NCBI GenBank assembly: GCA_023052935.1 | Contig: CM041294.1 | Span: 151,486,899-151,550,898, forward strand | DNA length: 64,000 nt | Reading direction: 5' to 3' | From: Piezodorus guildinii | Lineage: Eukaryota; Arthropoda; Insecta; Hemiptera; Pentatomidae | Position numbers and translations under genes: made by a program | The notes under the pieces: model-generated | What the model was told of the DNA's origin: nothing | Databases searched by the model: none | What the model saw: the letters and a program-made list of their open reading frames with translations, nothing else | Part shown: positions 11,826 to 22,305 of the stretch, piece by piece | Layout of the letters: every line of letters starts with the position of its first letter | How positions within the stretch are numbered: position 1 is the stretch's first letter

Positions 11826-12110
11826 GGGATCACTTGTAACTGGGTGGTTAGCATAACAGCCTCCTATGCCAAAGGTCACGGGTTCAAACCCGCAGGTGGT
11901 CCTAGGATTTTTTAATGGGAGTAAAAAATCCTTAGTTATGCCGTCCTTCGGAGGGGACGTTAAAGGTGGTCCCGTACCTGTGCGAAGTCAGGTACTCGTT
12001 AAAGATCCCTATCCTAATAAAACCTGGATAGGCAAAATTTAGGCACCTACTGTAGCATCGTCCGATTAGCCACAGCAGCATAAAGTGAAGTTAAATAAAT
12101 AAACAAAAAT
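11826..12110 (+). mobile_element. SINE1, complete, with 13-bp TSD
   Basis: A 285-base tRNA-derived retroposon. The head is GGGATCACTTGTAACTGGG, and the B box GGTTCAAACCC lies near 11880. The first and last parts of the head can pair (GGATCAC.TG with CAGGTGGTCC). The body ends CGTCCGATTAGCCACAG and GTTAAATAAATAAAC. The TSD TAAAGGAAATACA is identical at 11813-11825 and 12111-12123. It would be transcribed by RNA polymerase III from the internal promoter and moved by a LINE. Confidence 0.93.
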
Positions 12111-12174
12111 TAAAGGAAATACACGTTTTAGTCCAAATGACCAAGTCCCCAAAAAGGACTGTGTATGTATGTGT

Positions 12175-12405
12175 TTTGTTTATTTATTTAACATCAATTT
12201 GTTCTACTATGGCTAATCGGACGATGCTACAGTTGGAGTCCTAAATTTTGACTATCCAGGCTTAATTAGGATAGGGATCTTTAACGAGTACCTGACATCG
12301 CACATCCTCGGGACCACCTTTTCACGTCCCCTCCGAAGGACGGCATTACTAAGGATTCTTTACCCCCATTAAAAAATCCTAGGACCACCTACGAGTTTGA
12401 ACCCA
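12175..12405 (-). mobile_element. SINE1, 5'-truncated, with 13-bp TSD
   Basis: The 3' end is at the left (TGTTTATTTATTTAAC) and the copy stops within the B-box region, so the tRNA head is mostly missing. TSD TGTATGTATGTGT is at 12162-12174 and 12406-12418. The target is the GT-rich part of R1. Confidence 0.9.
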
Positions 12406-13144
12406 TGTATGTATGTGTGTTTCCTCGTGTGTCCGCGTGTGGTAACTCCCGTGCGTGAACAAATACTCACTCCTATGAAACTGAAATTTCATATTTTAGA
12501 CAACTATGCGCCTGAGATGTTACAAAAACTTTTTCATCAAAATGAGCTTACCAGAAGAGCCACTTCATACCGTGCATTTTGCACTTTTTTACGCTTTTCT
12601 CAAAAACGGCTCAAAAGTTTTTAATGAATCTCGCTATATCGATGTAAAATTTAATGGACTTTAATATCATGTAGCATTCATTCTAATATCAATAGTATGA
12701 AAGAGCCTAAATGCCGATATTTTAAAAAAATTCCCCCTGAAGTACCTTTAATTTTGAACATTCTATAAAAATAGCCGTATCATCTTGTTATCATTGATAA
12801 AAAAAAAAAAGGTAAATATATAAGTTGAACGGATTCGATAACCAATTAAAGGAGAAAACTGAAAAAATATTTTTTTAATGCAATTATTAGCTACATGTAT
12901 AATATACCGTTGAAAAGCTAAAGATTTTAGAACAAATATTATCTTATACAGAAGCTTGTAAAAGTTAATAAAGAGTGATGAAAATCCGATAAAGCTAACT
13001 GATTATTTTAGATAACAGATATAATAGATTTTTATAAAACGCATGTTTCTGTAGAAATTCAATTTAATTAGTTCTTTAATAGTTTCACTCATTTTTATCT
13101 CTACTGTATTTGAAAATTCTTTGATCGATTTGAAAAACGGAGGT

Positions 13145-13428
13145 GGAATCACTTGTAGCTGTGTGGCTAGCGTAACAGCCTCCCATGCTAAAGGTCACGG
13201 GTTCAAACCCGCAGGTGGTCCTGGGATTTTTTAATGGGAGTACAAAATCCTTAATTTCGCCGTCCTTCGGAGGGGACGTTAAAAGGTGGTCCCGAGCCTC
13301 TGCGATGTCAGGTACTCGTTAGAGATCCCTATCCTAATAAAACCTAGATAGGCGAAATTTAGGCTCCTACTGCAGCATCGTCCGATTAGCCATAGTAGCA
13401 TAAAGTGACGTTAAATAAATATACAAAC
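13145..13428 (+). mobile_element. SINE1, complete, with 12-bp TSD
   Basis: A 284-base copy: head GGAATCACTTGTAGCTG, B box GGTTCAAACCC near 13200, body ending in GTTAAATAAATATACAAAC. TSD AAAAACGGAGGT is exact at 13133-13144 and 13429-13440. Together with the first copy it defines both SINE1 ends. Confidence 0.93.
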
Positions 13429-13479
13429 AAAAACGGAGGTAATTGAAAATCGTGTGTTGGTAGCAACCAGATTTTTTGG

Positions 13480-13723
13480 AAAAAAGAAACAATAATAATA
13501 ATTTTTTTCTTTATCTTCGAAAATAATTGAGTGCTTGAATTAAATCACTTTTAATCCGCCACCATTTTAAAAATTACCAGCTGATAATTTACGTTTGAAT
13601 CATCGTCGAATGACCTAGTATTTTTGTGGGAATTCATAAAAATTTGGCCAACTAGTTTCGTTGAAATGTCCACGTCAAATGGACGGCGGACAAATGTCAA
13701 TATATCATGTACAACAAATATCA

Positions 13724-13754
<31 letters not shown>

Positions 13755-14371
13755 GAAAGCATTGATGTGAAAATGAAAGAGAAGTCAACGGGTTGCGGTA
13801 AAAAATATTTGAAAATAGTTTTAAAACCATAAATTAAGAAATGTTTTGACCCAAGTTGCGAGTCTTCATTAGGGCTAAAACATAACAAGATACAAAGTAA
13901 GTGTTTGATAAATAAATGACCATGAAAATTTAATAGAATTAAAAACAAACAATTAAGATAAGAAGGAGTTTTTTTTTTTATGGGTGTCTGTTTATTATTC
14001 TCTTATTTTTTCATAGCCATTTATTAATAAATAAAAAAATGGTTATTGTAAAGTTTTAGCCCTGATGTAAGACCCCTAGCGTATGTCGAAATATTGGTTA
14101 GTAAATATTTTTCTTGATATTTTTTAATATCTTAGACTCGCCACCGTATTTTCTTATTCTTTATATTAAACACATGGTCAACCATTTAATTTTCAATATA
14201 TAAGTTGTTTTTTTTTACAGCAACAACAATTTTTGTATGAGTAATATTACAATCTGTCCTTATTTGGACATTAATGATAGTGGTGAAAGATAACATTCAA
14301 AGAATATTTACATAACAAAATATATAGGTTAAAAACAAACCAAGAAATTAATACAAATTAATAATTTAAAG
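13480..14371. other. AT-rich filler with poly(A) tract and a degenerate hammerhead-like motif
   Basis: Contains an A run at about 13728-13753. Near 13860-13880, on the minus strand, CTAATGAAGACTC resembles the motif described at 35500. No coding region recognised. Confidence 0.4.
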
Positions 14372-14384
14372 AACAACAGTAAAA

Positions 14385-14663
14385 TGGGATCACCTGTAGT
14401 ATGGTTGTTAGCATAACAGCTTTCTATGCTAAAGGTCACGGGTTCAAACCTACAGGTGGTCCTAGGATTTCTTAATGGAAGTAAAAAATCCTTAGTTAGG
14501 CCGTCCTTCGGAGGGGGCGTAAAAAAGTGGTCCTAGGCCTGTGCGATGTCAGGTACTCATTAAAGATCCCTATGGTAATTAAACCTGGATAGGAAAAAAT
14601 AAGGAATCCCACTATTGCATTGTCCGATTAGTCACAGTAGCATGAAGTGACGTTAAATAAACA
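14385..14663 (+). mobile_element. SINE1, complete, with 13-bp TSD
   Basis: Head TGGGATCACCTGTAGTATGG, B box slightly mutated to GGTTCAAACCT. The body ends at GTTAAATAAACA. TSD AACAACAGTAAAA is exact at 14372-14384 and 14664-14676. Confidence 0.92.
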
Positions 14664-14816
14664 AACAACAGTAAAACAGCAGAGTAAAGAAAACTCTATT
14701 GTAGATTTTATAATTTGAACTATACTAAATGTTTTTTAAGATACTCAAAATTATTTCATTGAGTCCGATGGAGGTGCAACGTATAATACGGACATTCTTG
14801 AAAGATATAGTAAATC

Positions 14817-14836
14817 GGGGGGGAGGGGAAGGGGGG
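14817..14836 (+). other. G-rich run, potential G-quadruplex
   Basis: Seven Gs, A, four Gs, AA, six Gs inside otherwise AT-rich DNA. The long first run can be split, giving the four G-tracts needed for an intramolecular quadruplex. Function unknown. Confidence 0.5.
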
Positions 14837-14887
14837 CTCCACGATTTTCTGAAACTGTAGCATGTGATGTTTGCCTTGTAAAGAATT

Positions 14888-15163
14888 GTTTGTTTATTTA
14901 TTTAACGTCACTTTATGTTACTTTAGCTAATCGAACGATGCTGCAGTGGGAGTCCTAAATTTTGCCAATCCAGGATAGGGATCTCTAAGGAGTACCTGAT
15001 ATCGCACAGGCTCGGGACCACCTTTTAACGTCCCCTCCGAAGGACGGCATAACTATGGATTTTTTACTCCCATTAAAAAATCCTAGGATCACCTGCGGGT
15101 TTGAACCCTCGACCTTTGGCATAGGAGGCTGTTATGCTAACCACCCAGCTATATTTCATCTCA
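14888..15163 (-). mobile_element. SINE1, nearly complete
   Basis: The 3' tail is at the left (GTTTGTTTATTTATTTAACG) and the B box reads inverted near 15100 (GGGTTTGAACCC). Imperfect TSDs CTTGTAAAGAATT (14875-14887) and CTTGTAAGGATTT (15164-15176) flank it, so it is older than the exact-TSD copies. A reading frame across it (15055-15240) is not a gene. Confidence 0.88.
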
Positions 15164-15239
15164 CTTGTAAGGATTTGATACGAGAGGAATTGAGTAGTTT
15201 AGGAGAACTCAAAAGACTGATTAACTCTTGTAAATATTA

Positions 15240-15690
15240 AGAAAGTAACCTAAAGACATTTCACAATAATTAATGCCTCTGACATTTCGAAAACCGACAT
15301 TTACTAATCGATAATTGAAAGCTCCGTATTAATTAATGTATTATGTTATTATTGCATTGGCTAATGGCCTGCTATTACACATTACATAGGCCTCAGAATG
15401 CTCTATGCCTATTTGTGTTTGAAAGTGTGTGCCAGCACCTTCACACGTGGCTCAGATCTTTGCCAACTCCGCATACCATTCATATTATCCCCGTCTGCCG
15501 CCACGTCACAATCGATATCTATATCACACTACTGTCTGATTAGTGAAGAACAAGATGTAACATCCATCTTATGTAACCGTCAGTGCACCTACACTCATGT
15601 ATGATCTCGCGTGTGAATCTGTTTATGTATACTCGTATCTCTTCTACATTCCGTGTTTATTTGGTGTATTCTTTTACATATTCTTATTTT
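15240..15690. other. Unassigned, relatively GC-balanced stretch
   Basis: Overlapping short frames (for example 15343-15543 and 15398-15604) have no recognisable domain or codon pattern. The stretch is less AT-rich than its surroundings, but I see no repeat or gene signature. Confidence 0.35.
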
Positions 15691-15694
15691 CACT

Positions 15695-15835
15695 TACTTA
15701 TAATAATAATAGGCTTACCGAAGCCGAATTGTGGCTTACCAAACATGAAACATTTATGCTTATACCACCAAATGTTGCCTATAAAGATTTGTCCAATGAT
15801 CACCAGACAGGTAGAGGATCCCAAATGTTTCTTAC
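15695..15835 (-). mobile_element. RTE-like LINE 3' end with (ATT)n tail, first piece
   Basis: Starts at the left with TAATAATAATAGGCTTACC, the same 3' end as the element at 51775-52375. It matches ACCACCAAA.GTTGCCT and GATTTGTCCAATGATCACC. A second piece of probably the same element resumes at 16115. Confidence 0.65.
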
Positions 15836-16114
15836 CAATTTAAAAAAAATAAAAATCTGTTTGCAGAACTAGACATTAAACTAATAAACACAGCAAAATA
15901 TTATGGACCAACGCTCCCCAGGAGTAGCATATACAAATAGATAAGTTTGTGCGCTAAAAACACATTATATTTAAAATCTCTAGTTCTAGTGAAGGTAGAA
16001 AAATAAGTTTAGAGTCAAAATTACCCTATTATAAAGAGGAATAATTAAAAAAAAATGTGCCATTAAAATGTATAAGTTTTATGCTTGGAAAAATCCTAAA
16101 AATATAAATGAACT

Positions 16115-16330
16115 CGTCAAAACAAACATGTTCCTTGTGTGATCAGACTTAGCACAATCCTTCCATCGACATTTCGGCCTACGTCTCGGACACCTACCAG
16201 TTGGTTCATTGCATAGCAAATATTTCGGAATTCGTTCTTCATTGAGACCAACAACTTTACACGTCTATTTGAGTCGCGATGCTCTCTTAATTGTACTGAC
16301 AGGGTATAAGCTCCATAATTGAAACGTTGA
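16115..16330 (-). pseudogene. RTE-like reverse transcriptase C-terminus, degenerate
   Basis: Reverse complement of the segment that in the 51.9-kb copy encodes the Arg/Lys-rich end (GRRPKGRPKRRWEDC). Landmarks such as TCCTTCCATCGACATTTCGG and GGACACCTACCAGTTGG are conserved at the DNA level, but the frame is broken. The 97-residue frame at 16117-16410 reads it in a shifted frame and is not real. Confidence 0.65.
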
Positions 16331-16399
16331 TTTCCACTATATCCACTATAACGTTGAATGGTACTATATCCATTCTGGGGAATTTTACAGGAAGCGCGA

Positions 16400-16803
16400 A
16401 AATCTGTCATTACTATATTATTAAACTAGCTAGTTTGGGTCGTTTTGTCTTAAAATTTAGAATTATTTGTTTACTATAATAATAACATCATATTAAAGTT
16501 ATGAAATGATTTTTTTTAGAATGATTTGGAACGAAAATAAATGCGTAATTAGTACTTTTAGAAAATGACCGCATTTCTCAATCGCGTTTTTTAAGGACTT
16601 GAGAATTCATTAGATAACATAATAGAATATTTAGATAACACTAAATGATGAGAATACAAATATGTAAAAAAATCAATTTCGTAAAAAATGTCCTTTAGAA
16701 CCTTTTGCAAATCAACGTCTCAATTCCGTGTGCTGTAACCTTCTGGATTCCCTTGGCTTTGACTAATTTTTTATTTTATCTGATTTACTTGTTGTATTAC
16801 TTG

Positions 16804-16871
<68 letters not shown>

Positions 16872-17330
16872 GCGATCATATACATTACATACATACATAC
16901 ATATATACATACATAACGCTGTACCAGAATTTGACCAGTCTCATAAGTAACCACATGACAACATAATTATAGGATATTATTACAATAATAACTTTTAAAA
17001 AAAATATAAAAACTTCCTAAATTTAAAAAATAAAAAACTACAAATTTATCTTATGGTTATACATTTTTAGTTCGTTTATTAACATACGGTCTTGTACAAT
17101 ACTATTATGGGTATAATTTTCAATATTATTTATAAAATAATTTTTGTTTTTTAAACATTTGAAAAAGAATTGCTAATCTTCATAATGTTTGCTTTTATAA
17201 GAGGAACACCCAAGATCAAATATTTCCTTAGTACGTTATTCCCGAAAACCCTAAGGCATTATTCATCCTTCAAATTAAGCGTTTTACATCCGTACAGAAC
17301 GTAAAAGAATAGTTTTATAAATTCTAACCA
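16400..17330. other. AT-rich stretch with R3-like sequence and a microsatellite
   Basis: 16455-16725 resembles 34130-34915 (CATATTAAAGTTATGAAATG, AATCGCGTTTTTTAAGG, ACTAAATGATGAGAAT, AAATCAACGTCTCA), so a diverged R3 copy lies here. The rest is AT-rich without a gene. Confidence 0.5.
16805..16866. repeat. (TA)n microsatellite
   Basis: About 31 uninterrupted TA units, followed by an (ACAT)n-like run to about 16915. Frames of alternating Tyr-Ile across it are artefacts. Confidence 0.95.
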
Positions 17331-17409
17331 TTACTTACCTATATACCTTTTTACTCTTTTCTCAAAAACGTGACCAACAGTTTTGATTAAACTCGCTATA
17401 TTGATGTAT

Positions 17410-17825
17410 CGGTAATACAATTCATCCCATTCATATATGCAAAAATCCTATTTTTCTTCCTCGTTTGGATGTCTAAAGATAAAAATTATTTCAAGAAAAT
17501 ATTCTAAAGCCTTCATTAAATATGAGCGGTAGGCCAGGGTCACTTCATATAACATAATGACATAGCAAAAAATATATTTTTTTCTGCAACTTCACCTGAG
17601 TAAAAAACCTGGGGAACTGATAGCAGTAAACAATACCTCCACTGTCGTAATTAAATGCATAGACAATAAAGATAGTATTCACTTGTATTATTTATAAGGT
17701 TATTGAACCTCTGATATGCAAAAAATTATTAAATAAGTTTATCTGTATTAGTTTCTTTTACATATCCCAAAATTAGAAATATTTTTATGGTCTTGATAAA
17801 ATTAATAATTTTTTTGAAAATAAAT
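17410..17825. other. Unassigned AT-rich sequence
   Basis: A short R1 remnant (TTTTGATTAAACTCGCTATA) lies just before it at about 17345-17405. No other feature seen. Confidence 0.4.
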
Positions 17826-17829
17826 TCAT

Positions 17830-18425
17830 AGGACTATAATAAAACTCCGATTCAATGCCGATACCACCAAATACTGCCTACACAGATTTGTCGAATGATC
17901 ACCGTTCAAGCCCATGCCCCCAAGATCGGACTTAACACAATCCTCCTATCGAAGCTACGTTCTACTTTTCGGACGCTTACCAGTCAGTTCAGCAAATACC
18001 AATTTTTTCGGAATTCGTTCTCCACTGAGCCCAACAACTTTGCACGCCCATTTAAGTCTCCGCGATGCTATCAACCCAATTATGTTAACGGGGTACAAGC
18101 TCCGCAACCTTGGCTCCAGTGGCCTTATGTCTCTTCGGACTAAATATTTTACGCAGTATCTTATTTTCGAAAACCTTAAGATGTTGTTCATCCTTCAAAG
18201 TAAGGGACTACGTTTCACATCCGTAAAGAACCGTCGGAAGAATAATAGTTTTATAAATTCTAACCTTTAATTTTTTAGACAGATGCCACGACCTAAGTAA
18301 TGTCGCAACTGGATAACACGCATTTCCCGCCTTTGACTGGGACTTTATTTCATCGTGGCTTTCATTATTTCTTGTTATCATTTAATCTAAATACCTCAAT
18401 CTCTCTACGTGTTCAAACGTTGGTT
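17830..18425 (-). pseudogene. RTE-like LINE, C-terminal reverse transcriptase region, degenerate
   Basis: Collinear with 51775-52375. On the minus strand the 17955-18191 frame reads SLYPVNIIGLIASRRLKWAC...VVGL...PKKLVFAELTGKRP, the conserved tail after the reverse transcriptase thumb in RTE-type LINEs. An upstream section with FENLKMLF-like remnants is frame-shifted. Truncated at 5' and inactive. In this clade the tail is followed by a short 3' UTR and simple-repeat end rather than poly(A). Confidence 0.75.
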
Positions 18426-18429
18426 AAAA

Positions 18430-18940
18430 TAATAAATATATATAAAATAATAATAAAAAAATAAATAAAATACATTCAAGATAAGTACTAATTAATATTT
18501 AATAAACCTTTTATCAAATTCATTTACTTCAGAATTGTTTTTGAGGTATATTTCTGTAGACTATGTGTCATACTCTTATCTAAATAGCAGTTATTTCAGA
18601 TTTTTATTTAAAAAAAAAAAAAGTTTAAAAAACTTATCTTCAGAGCTCTACTATCGTTTTTATATAACGTATTTTAAATATTCTTAAGCTATCATTGGGA
18701 ATTAATTCGCGCATAGTATTGGAATGAATAGGATAAATTTTGATTAATGAAATATAACGTATTACACTACTGACAGGTTATTATTAGATCTGAAACGTAT
18801 CTTAAGTTACAAAAAAAAAAAACATTAACTCCAACCCGACATAAATGCTACACGGAAAGAGTAGAGGAAAGGAAATATGAAAATGTGTGAATTTTTGATG
18901 TGATGTCGATGATAGAGAACTTTCATACACAGTCACACAC
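18430..18940. other. AT-rich sequence, nothing recognised
   Basis: Contains two short A tracts and no reading frame or repeat I can match. Confidence 0.4.
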
Positions 18941-18952
18941 TTTCAGTAAAAT

Positions 18953-19040
18953 TGTAGAAATAATCGGGAGTCTGTCGTTTTTTGTTAATACTTTAATTTT
19001 GCCGACGTTTCGGCTCAGACTTGTAAGATATCATTAGGGT
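18953..19040 (-). ncRNA. Hammerhead-like / Penelope-type motif, degenerate
   Basis: On the minus strand, CTAATGA is followed by a stem-like stretch and GAGCCGAAACGTCGGC. It matches the copy at 51465-51515 (CTGATGA...GAGCCGAAACG) with one change in the CTGANGA core, so catalysis is unlikely. The flank AATAATCGGGAGTCTGTCG is also shared with 51400-51425. Confidence 0.5.
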
Positions 19041-19084
19041 ATTACTGAGCCATGTCAAGCATGTTTATACCAACGAAAGGAAAA

Positions 19085-19404
19085 CTTTTTTTTTTGTGTG
19101 TGTAATGTTTGTTTTTTTGACAATAAGAACAGTAATATAGACGTATAATATATCGTTTGAAAGAGAAAGCTTTTAGAAAAAAAAATCCGATAAACAAAGT
19201 TGTAAAATGTATTATAAAGTGACGAATAGGGAATAAAGTTATTACTGATTATCAATTTAATGTAGTTATATTGTTCAATAATATGTTTCCACATGTTTTA
19301 TTAAAATTATCTGAAAATATTTTTCAAATTGAAGTATATTTAATAGTTTCTAAATTGAATTTAACAGTAGAGGTAAGTGGAAGGCGTGTGTTACCCGTAC
19401 CAGA
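19085..19404 (-). repeat. R1 partial copy (interior to the GCACCAGA end)
   Basis: Runs from the AACAGTAATATAGACGTATAA core to GTGTGTTACCCGTACCAGA. The other end is missing. Confidence 0.75.
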
Positions 19405-19600
19405 TTTTTTAAACTTGTATTGTTAATATTGTTTAATTTCTTAAAATAGAGTTTATATATTTAAAAAAGATGTTTTCTTAATGTGTATATCACAATCATA
19501 TCTTATAATATAACTTACTCATTTAGTGTTGTTATTAAAAAAAAAAAAAAAAATAATATTTTATGAAAACGATATCCGGACCTTTTTTTTTTTCTTTTTT

Positions 19601-20458
19601 ACTTTCACTTACTATCTATATATAGTAAGGGAAAGTATTGCGATCGTGAAAATTTTTTAATTCCAGGTTTCAACGGAAATACACATTTTAGGGTCCCCTG
19701 AGTCCAAATAACCAAGTCCCGCAAAAAGGTGTGTGTGTGTGTGTGTGAAATTTTATATTTAAAACAAATATACGCCCGAGACGTGACAAAACCTTTTTCA
19801 TTAAAATGGGCCTACCAGAAGAGCCACTTTATACCACGCATTTTGCACCTATTTTCGATTTTCTCGAAAACGGTGCCGACGATTTTGATTAAACTCGTTA
19901 TATCGATGTAAAATTTAAGGGCTTTAGTATCATTTAGGTTTCATTCAGATTAAAATGGTCTGACAGGGCTTAAATGCCGATATTTTAAATTTTCTTTCTC
20001 TAAAGTACCTTTGATTTTGTTGATACTATAAAAATAACTATATTATCTTGTTACCACTGATGAAAAAGAGGTAAATACATAAATTGAATGAATTCCATTA
20101 CCAACTAAAGGAGAAAACAGAAAAAATATTTTTTTAATGAAATTTTTCGTTATTGAACATAAGAACAGTAATGTACATGTATTATACACCTTTGGAAAGC
20201 TAAAGATTTTAGAAAAAATATGATCTCATACAGAAGCTTTTAAATGTTAATAGAGAGTGGTGAAATGAAGATAAAACTAAGTGATTATTTTAGATAATAA
20301 TAAAATAGGTTTTTTAATAAAACACACGTTTCTATATAAATTCAATTTAATTAATTCTTAAATAGTTTCACGTATTTTTATCTCTAACTGTATTTGAAAA
20401 TTCTTGTATTGATTTTAAAAATGGAGGTAAGTAGAAGTCGTGTGTTGCCCGCACCAGA
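19601..20458 (-). repeat. R1, near-complete copy
   Basis: Starts ACTTTCACTTACTATCTATA and ends TGTTGCCCGCACCAGA. Its GTGTGTGTGTGTG tract is a length-variable microsatellite shared by R1 copies. Confidence 0.88.
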
Positions 20459-20594
20459 TTTTTTAATTTGCTTTCTCCACTTCCGCCACTTTTGTCAACT
20501 CTCGCAAGCGAATTCTCGAATTTTCACTAACCTCTTCTATTACCGTGTCGCGCAGTCTTAAAATAGAAGCGCTACTACTACTTATTGTAGCCAC

Positions 20595-20707
20595 GTGTTT
20601 GTTTATTTATTTAACGTCTCTTTATGCTGCTGTGGCTAATCGGACGATGCTACAGTGGGAGTCCTACATTTTCCTATCCAGGTTTGATTAGAATAGGGAT
20701 CTTGTTT
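20595..20707 (-). mobile_element. SINE1 3'-end fragment
   Basis: Only the 3' body is present: GTTTGTTTATTTATTTAACG, then GCTAATCGGACGATGCTACAG. It breaks off at about 20707, where LINE-A sequence begins. Confidence 0.8.
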
Positions 20708-20711
20708 GGAA

Positions 20712-20795
20712 ACCTTTACTTTATTTATTGCAAACTATTTTCGATAATATTCCGAGGGGTCTAAATGAAGATGGCCGTAGGAACCCAAAATTTAA
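20712..20795 (+). mobile_element. LINE-A C-terminal scrap
   Basis: GATAATATTCCGAGGGGTCTAAATGAAGATGGCCG matches the conserved DNPPRRLKR...W-coding end of LINE-A on the plus strand. Confidence 0.6.
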
Positions 20796-21010
20796 ACATT
20801 TTTTTTTATTTATTAATTTATTGAAATTTACAACTCTATTAGTAAATACATCAATTAAATTGGCTCATAATATAGATAATATACATGAAAAGACATGAAA
20901 AAGACTATGTCCATTGGCAACACTCCACTAGGTAATCTACACTAGAAGGTCTCGAGGCCATCTTCTTTTCAGACGCCTCGGAGGATTGTCAGGAATGGAA
21001 GAGGAAGCAA
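20795..21010 (-). mobile_element. LINE-A 3' end
   Basis: A T-rich tail at the left, then the 3' UTR (ATTTATTGAAATTTACAACT, CATTGGCAACACTCC) and the inverted Pro-Arg-Arg-coding end (GACGCCTCGGAGGATTGTCAGG). It meets LINE-B head to head at about 21010. Confidence 0.8.
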
Positions 21011-21600
21011 GGATTGGTAGTCATCATCCTAACCCTTTAGCGCAATCCCTATCCAGCACCAGCCATCCCTATAATCCTCCTCGAAAATTGAAACGGCAGT
21101 GGCCACGAGACGTATTGTAAACATTTAAACTGGAGTTCTGACACTGGTCAGATCCTCCACTCATGTACGGTATGTTTGTGGCTACAGCGCCCTAACTCAG
21201 CCTCCACTGGCTCAGACCAGTGATGCGGCTGAGATAGAGGCGCTGGGATCTCTTGGATCAACAACAAGTGGAGGGAAAAGTGCTTGCTGGGGTCCCTTTA
21301 GCAATTGTATATAGTTATGATTGTGTGTAAGATGTTTATTTATTTGCCAACTTTTTATTTATCTCAATAATAGGTTATCGTTTCGATTTATTTTGTTTTT
21401 TTATTTATTATTATTATTTTATTGTATATACATTAATTTATTTATGTTCTATTTTATGTAATTTGACTATTATTATTATTGTCTGTATATATAGTATGAA
21501 TGTGGTCTCTTATCAATATTATTATTGTTCATTTTGTAACAAATTGTAATATATCTCAATAAAAAAAATAAATAAATAAAATAAAATAAATTTTTATAAG
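21010..21600 (+). mobile_element. LINE-B 3' end with 3' UTR and A-rich tail
   Basis: Starts in coding sequence for a C-terminus like NPLAQSLSSTSHPYNPPRKLKRQWP (CCTAACCCTTTAGCGCAATCC), followed by the TCAGCCTCCACTGGC block and a tail of AATAAATAAAATAAAATAAA. It is 5'-truncated. The 47.1-47.8 kb copy encodes the same C-terminus. No TSD is identifiable at the junction with LINE-A. Confidence 0.8.
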
Positions 21601-21980
21601 AAAAAAATTAACCAAGTTGTGATTAAACAGCTGTAAGAAAATGTAGGAAACAAAATAAACCTAATTAAAATATTGAAGAAAATAGGAGAAACAAACTTAA
21701 CTTAATTAAATGCTTAATGATGTAAAAAATATAGTTATCAAAATTAAACAGTTTCTTGAATTAGAATTAAAAAATTAAATGTTCCATTAATAGATAGGCT
21801 ATATTCACGTGAAAAAGTCCAGTTGAGTATTGTAGAAAATCTACGCAGGGCGGCTTGGACGAACTTCTCAGGTATGTTGAAAATGACCGCAGGGCGGCTT
21901 TTCCAAGTTCCAAGGGGAACGATGAGAAAATGAAGAACTTCTTTTTTTCTCATCATTGTCGTCATTTTTCTTTTGTTCTA
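21600..21980. other. AT-rich sequence, nothing recognised
   Basis: Includes a GCAGGGCGGCTTGGACGAAC / GCAGGGCGGCTTTTCCAAGTT local duplication at 21844 and 21890. No coding evidence. Confidence 0.35.
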
Positions 21981-21982
21981 AT

Positions 21983-22305
21983 ATTTGTTCGTTAATTATC
22001 AGGCCGATTTGCAAAAGAAATTCTTGGATATTTTTTTAAAACACTTTATTTATTCCGGTAAGCGGTAAAATTAAAAGATAACTGAGATATGCATAGTAGG
22101 TGACAAAATTATTAAAATAATTTATTATATGTTGTTGTAATTGAATTGTTGGAAAAATATATAAATGCAATAAGATTTTAATTGATTTACAGAAGCTTGA
22201 AATGGCCCTAGAGGCTGAAACGTCGCGATACTGGAATAAATAAAGTGTTTTAAAAAAATATCCAAGAATTTCTTTGCAAATCGGCCTGATAATTAACGAA
22301 CAAAT
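21983..22305. repeat. Inverted repeat with GAAACGTCG motif (Penelope-like remnant?)
   Basis: Arms at 21983-22060 and 22229-22305 are reverse complements over about 77 bases (ATTTGTTCGTTAATTATCAGG and its complement), separated by 168 bases. A GGCTGAAACGTCGCGATACTGG motif precedes the right arm. It resembles the GAAACGTCG-CACCAGT motif of the hammerhead-like elements elsewhere in the window. Inverted partial copies are typical of Penelope-like elements; that link is inference. Confidence 0.6.

Larger units (their letters stand above)
11744..13471 (-). repeat. R1 copy carrying three SINE1 insertions
   Basis: When the three SINE1 elements at 11826-12110, 12175-12405 and 13145-13428 and one copy of each TSD are removed, a continuous R1 of about 890 bases remains, from the TTACCTATTTATGAAAAATATA end to GCAACCAGA. 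Confidence 0.85.

Noticed and set aside
11826..14663. Functional tRNA genes
   Set aside because: The heads have B boxes and paired ends but no sound cloverleaf anticodon arm, and each is fused to the SINE body with a TSD outside.
16705..16954. 81- and 63-codon frames of alternating Tyr/Ile
   Set aside because: They are translations of a (TA)n microsatellite; the same holds for 23323-23556 and 47206-47565.
17895..18270. Plus-strand ORFs at 17895-18143 and 17914-18270 (and 51813-52229, 51853-52185)
   Set aside because: Antisense shadows of RTE-like reverse transcriptase tails.
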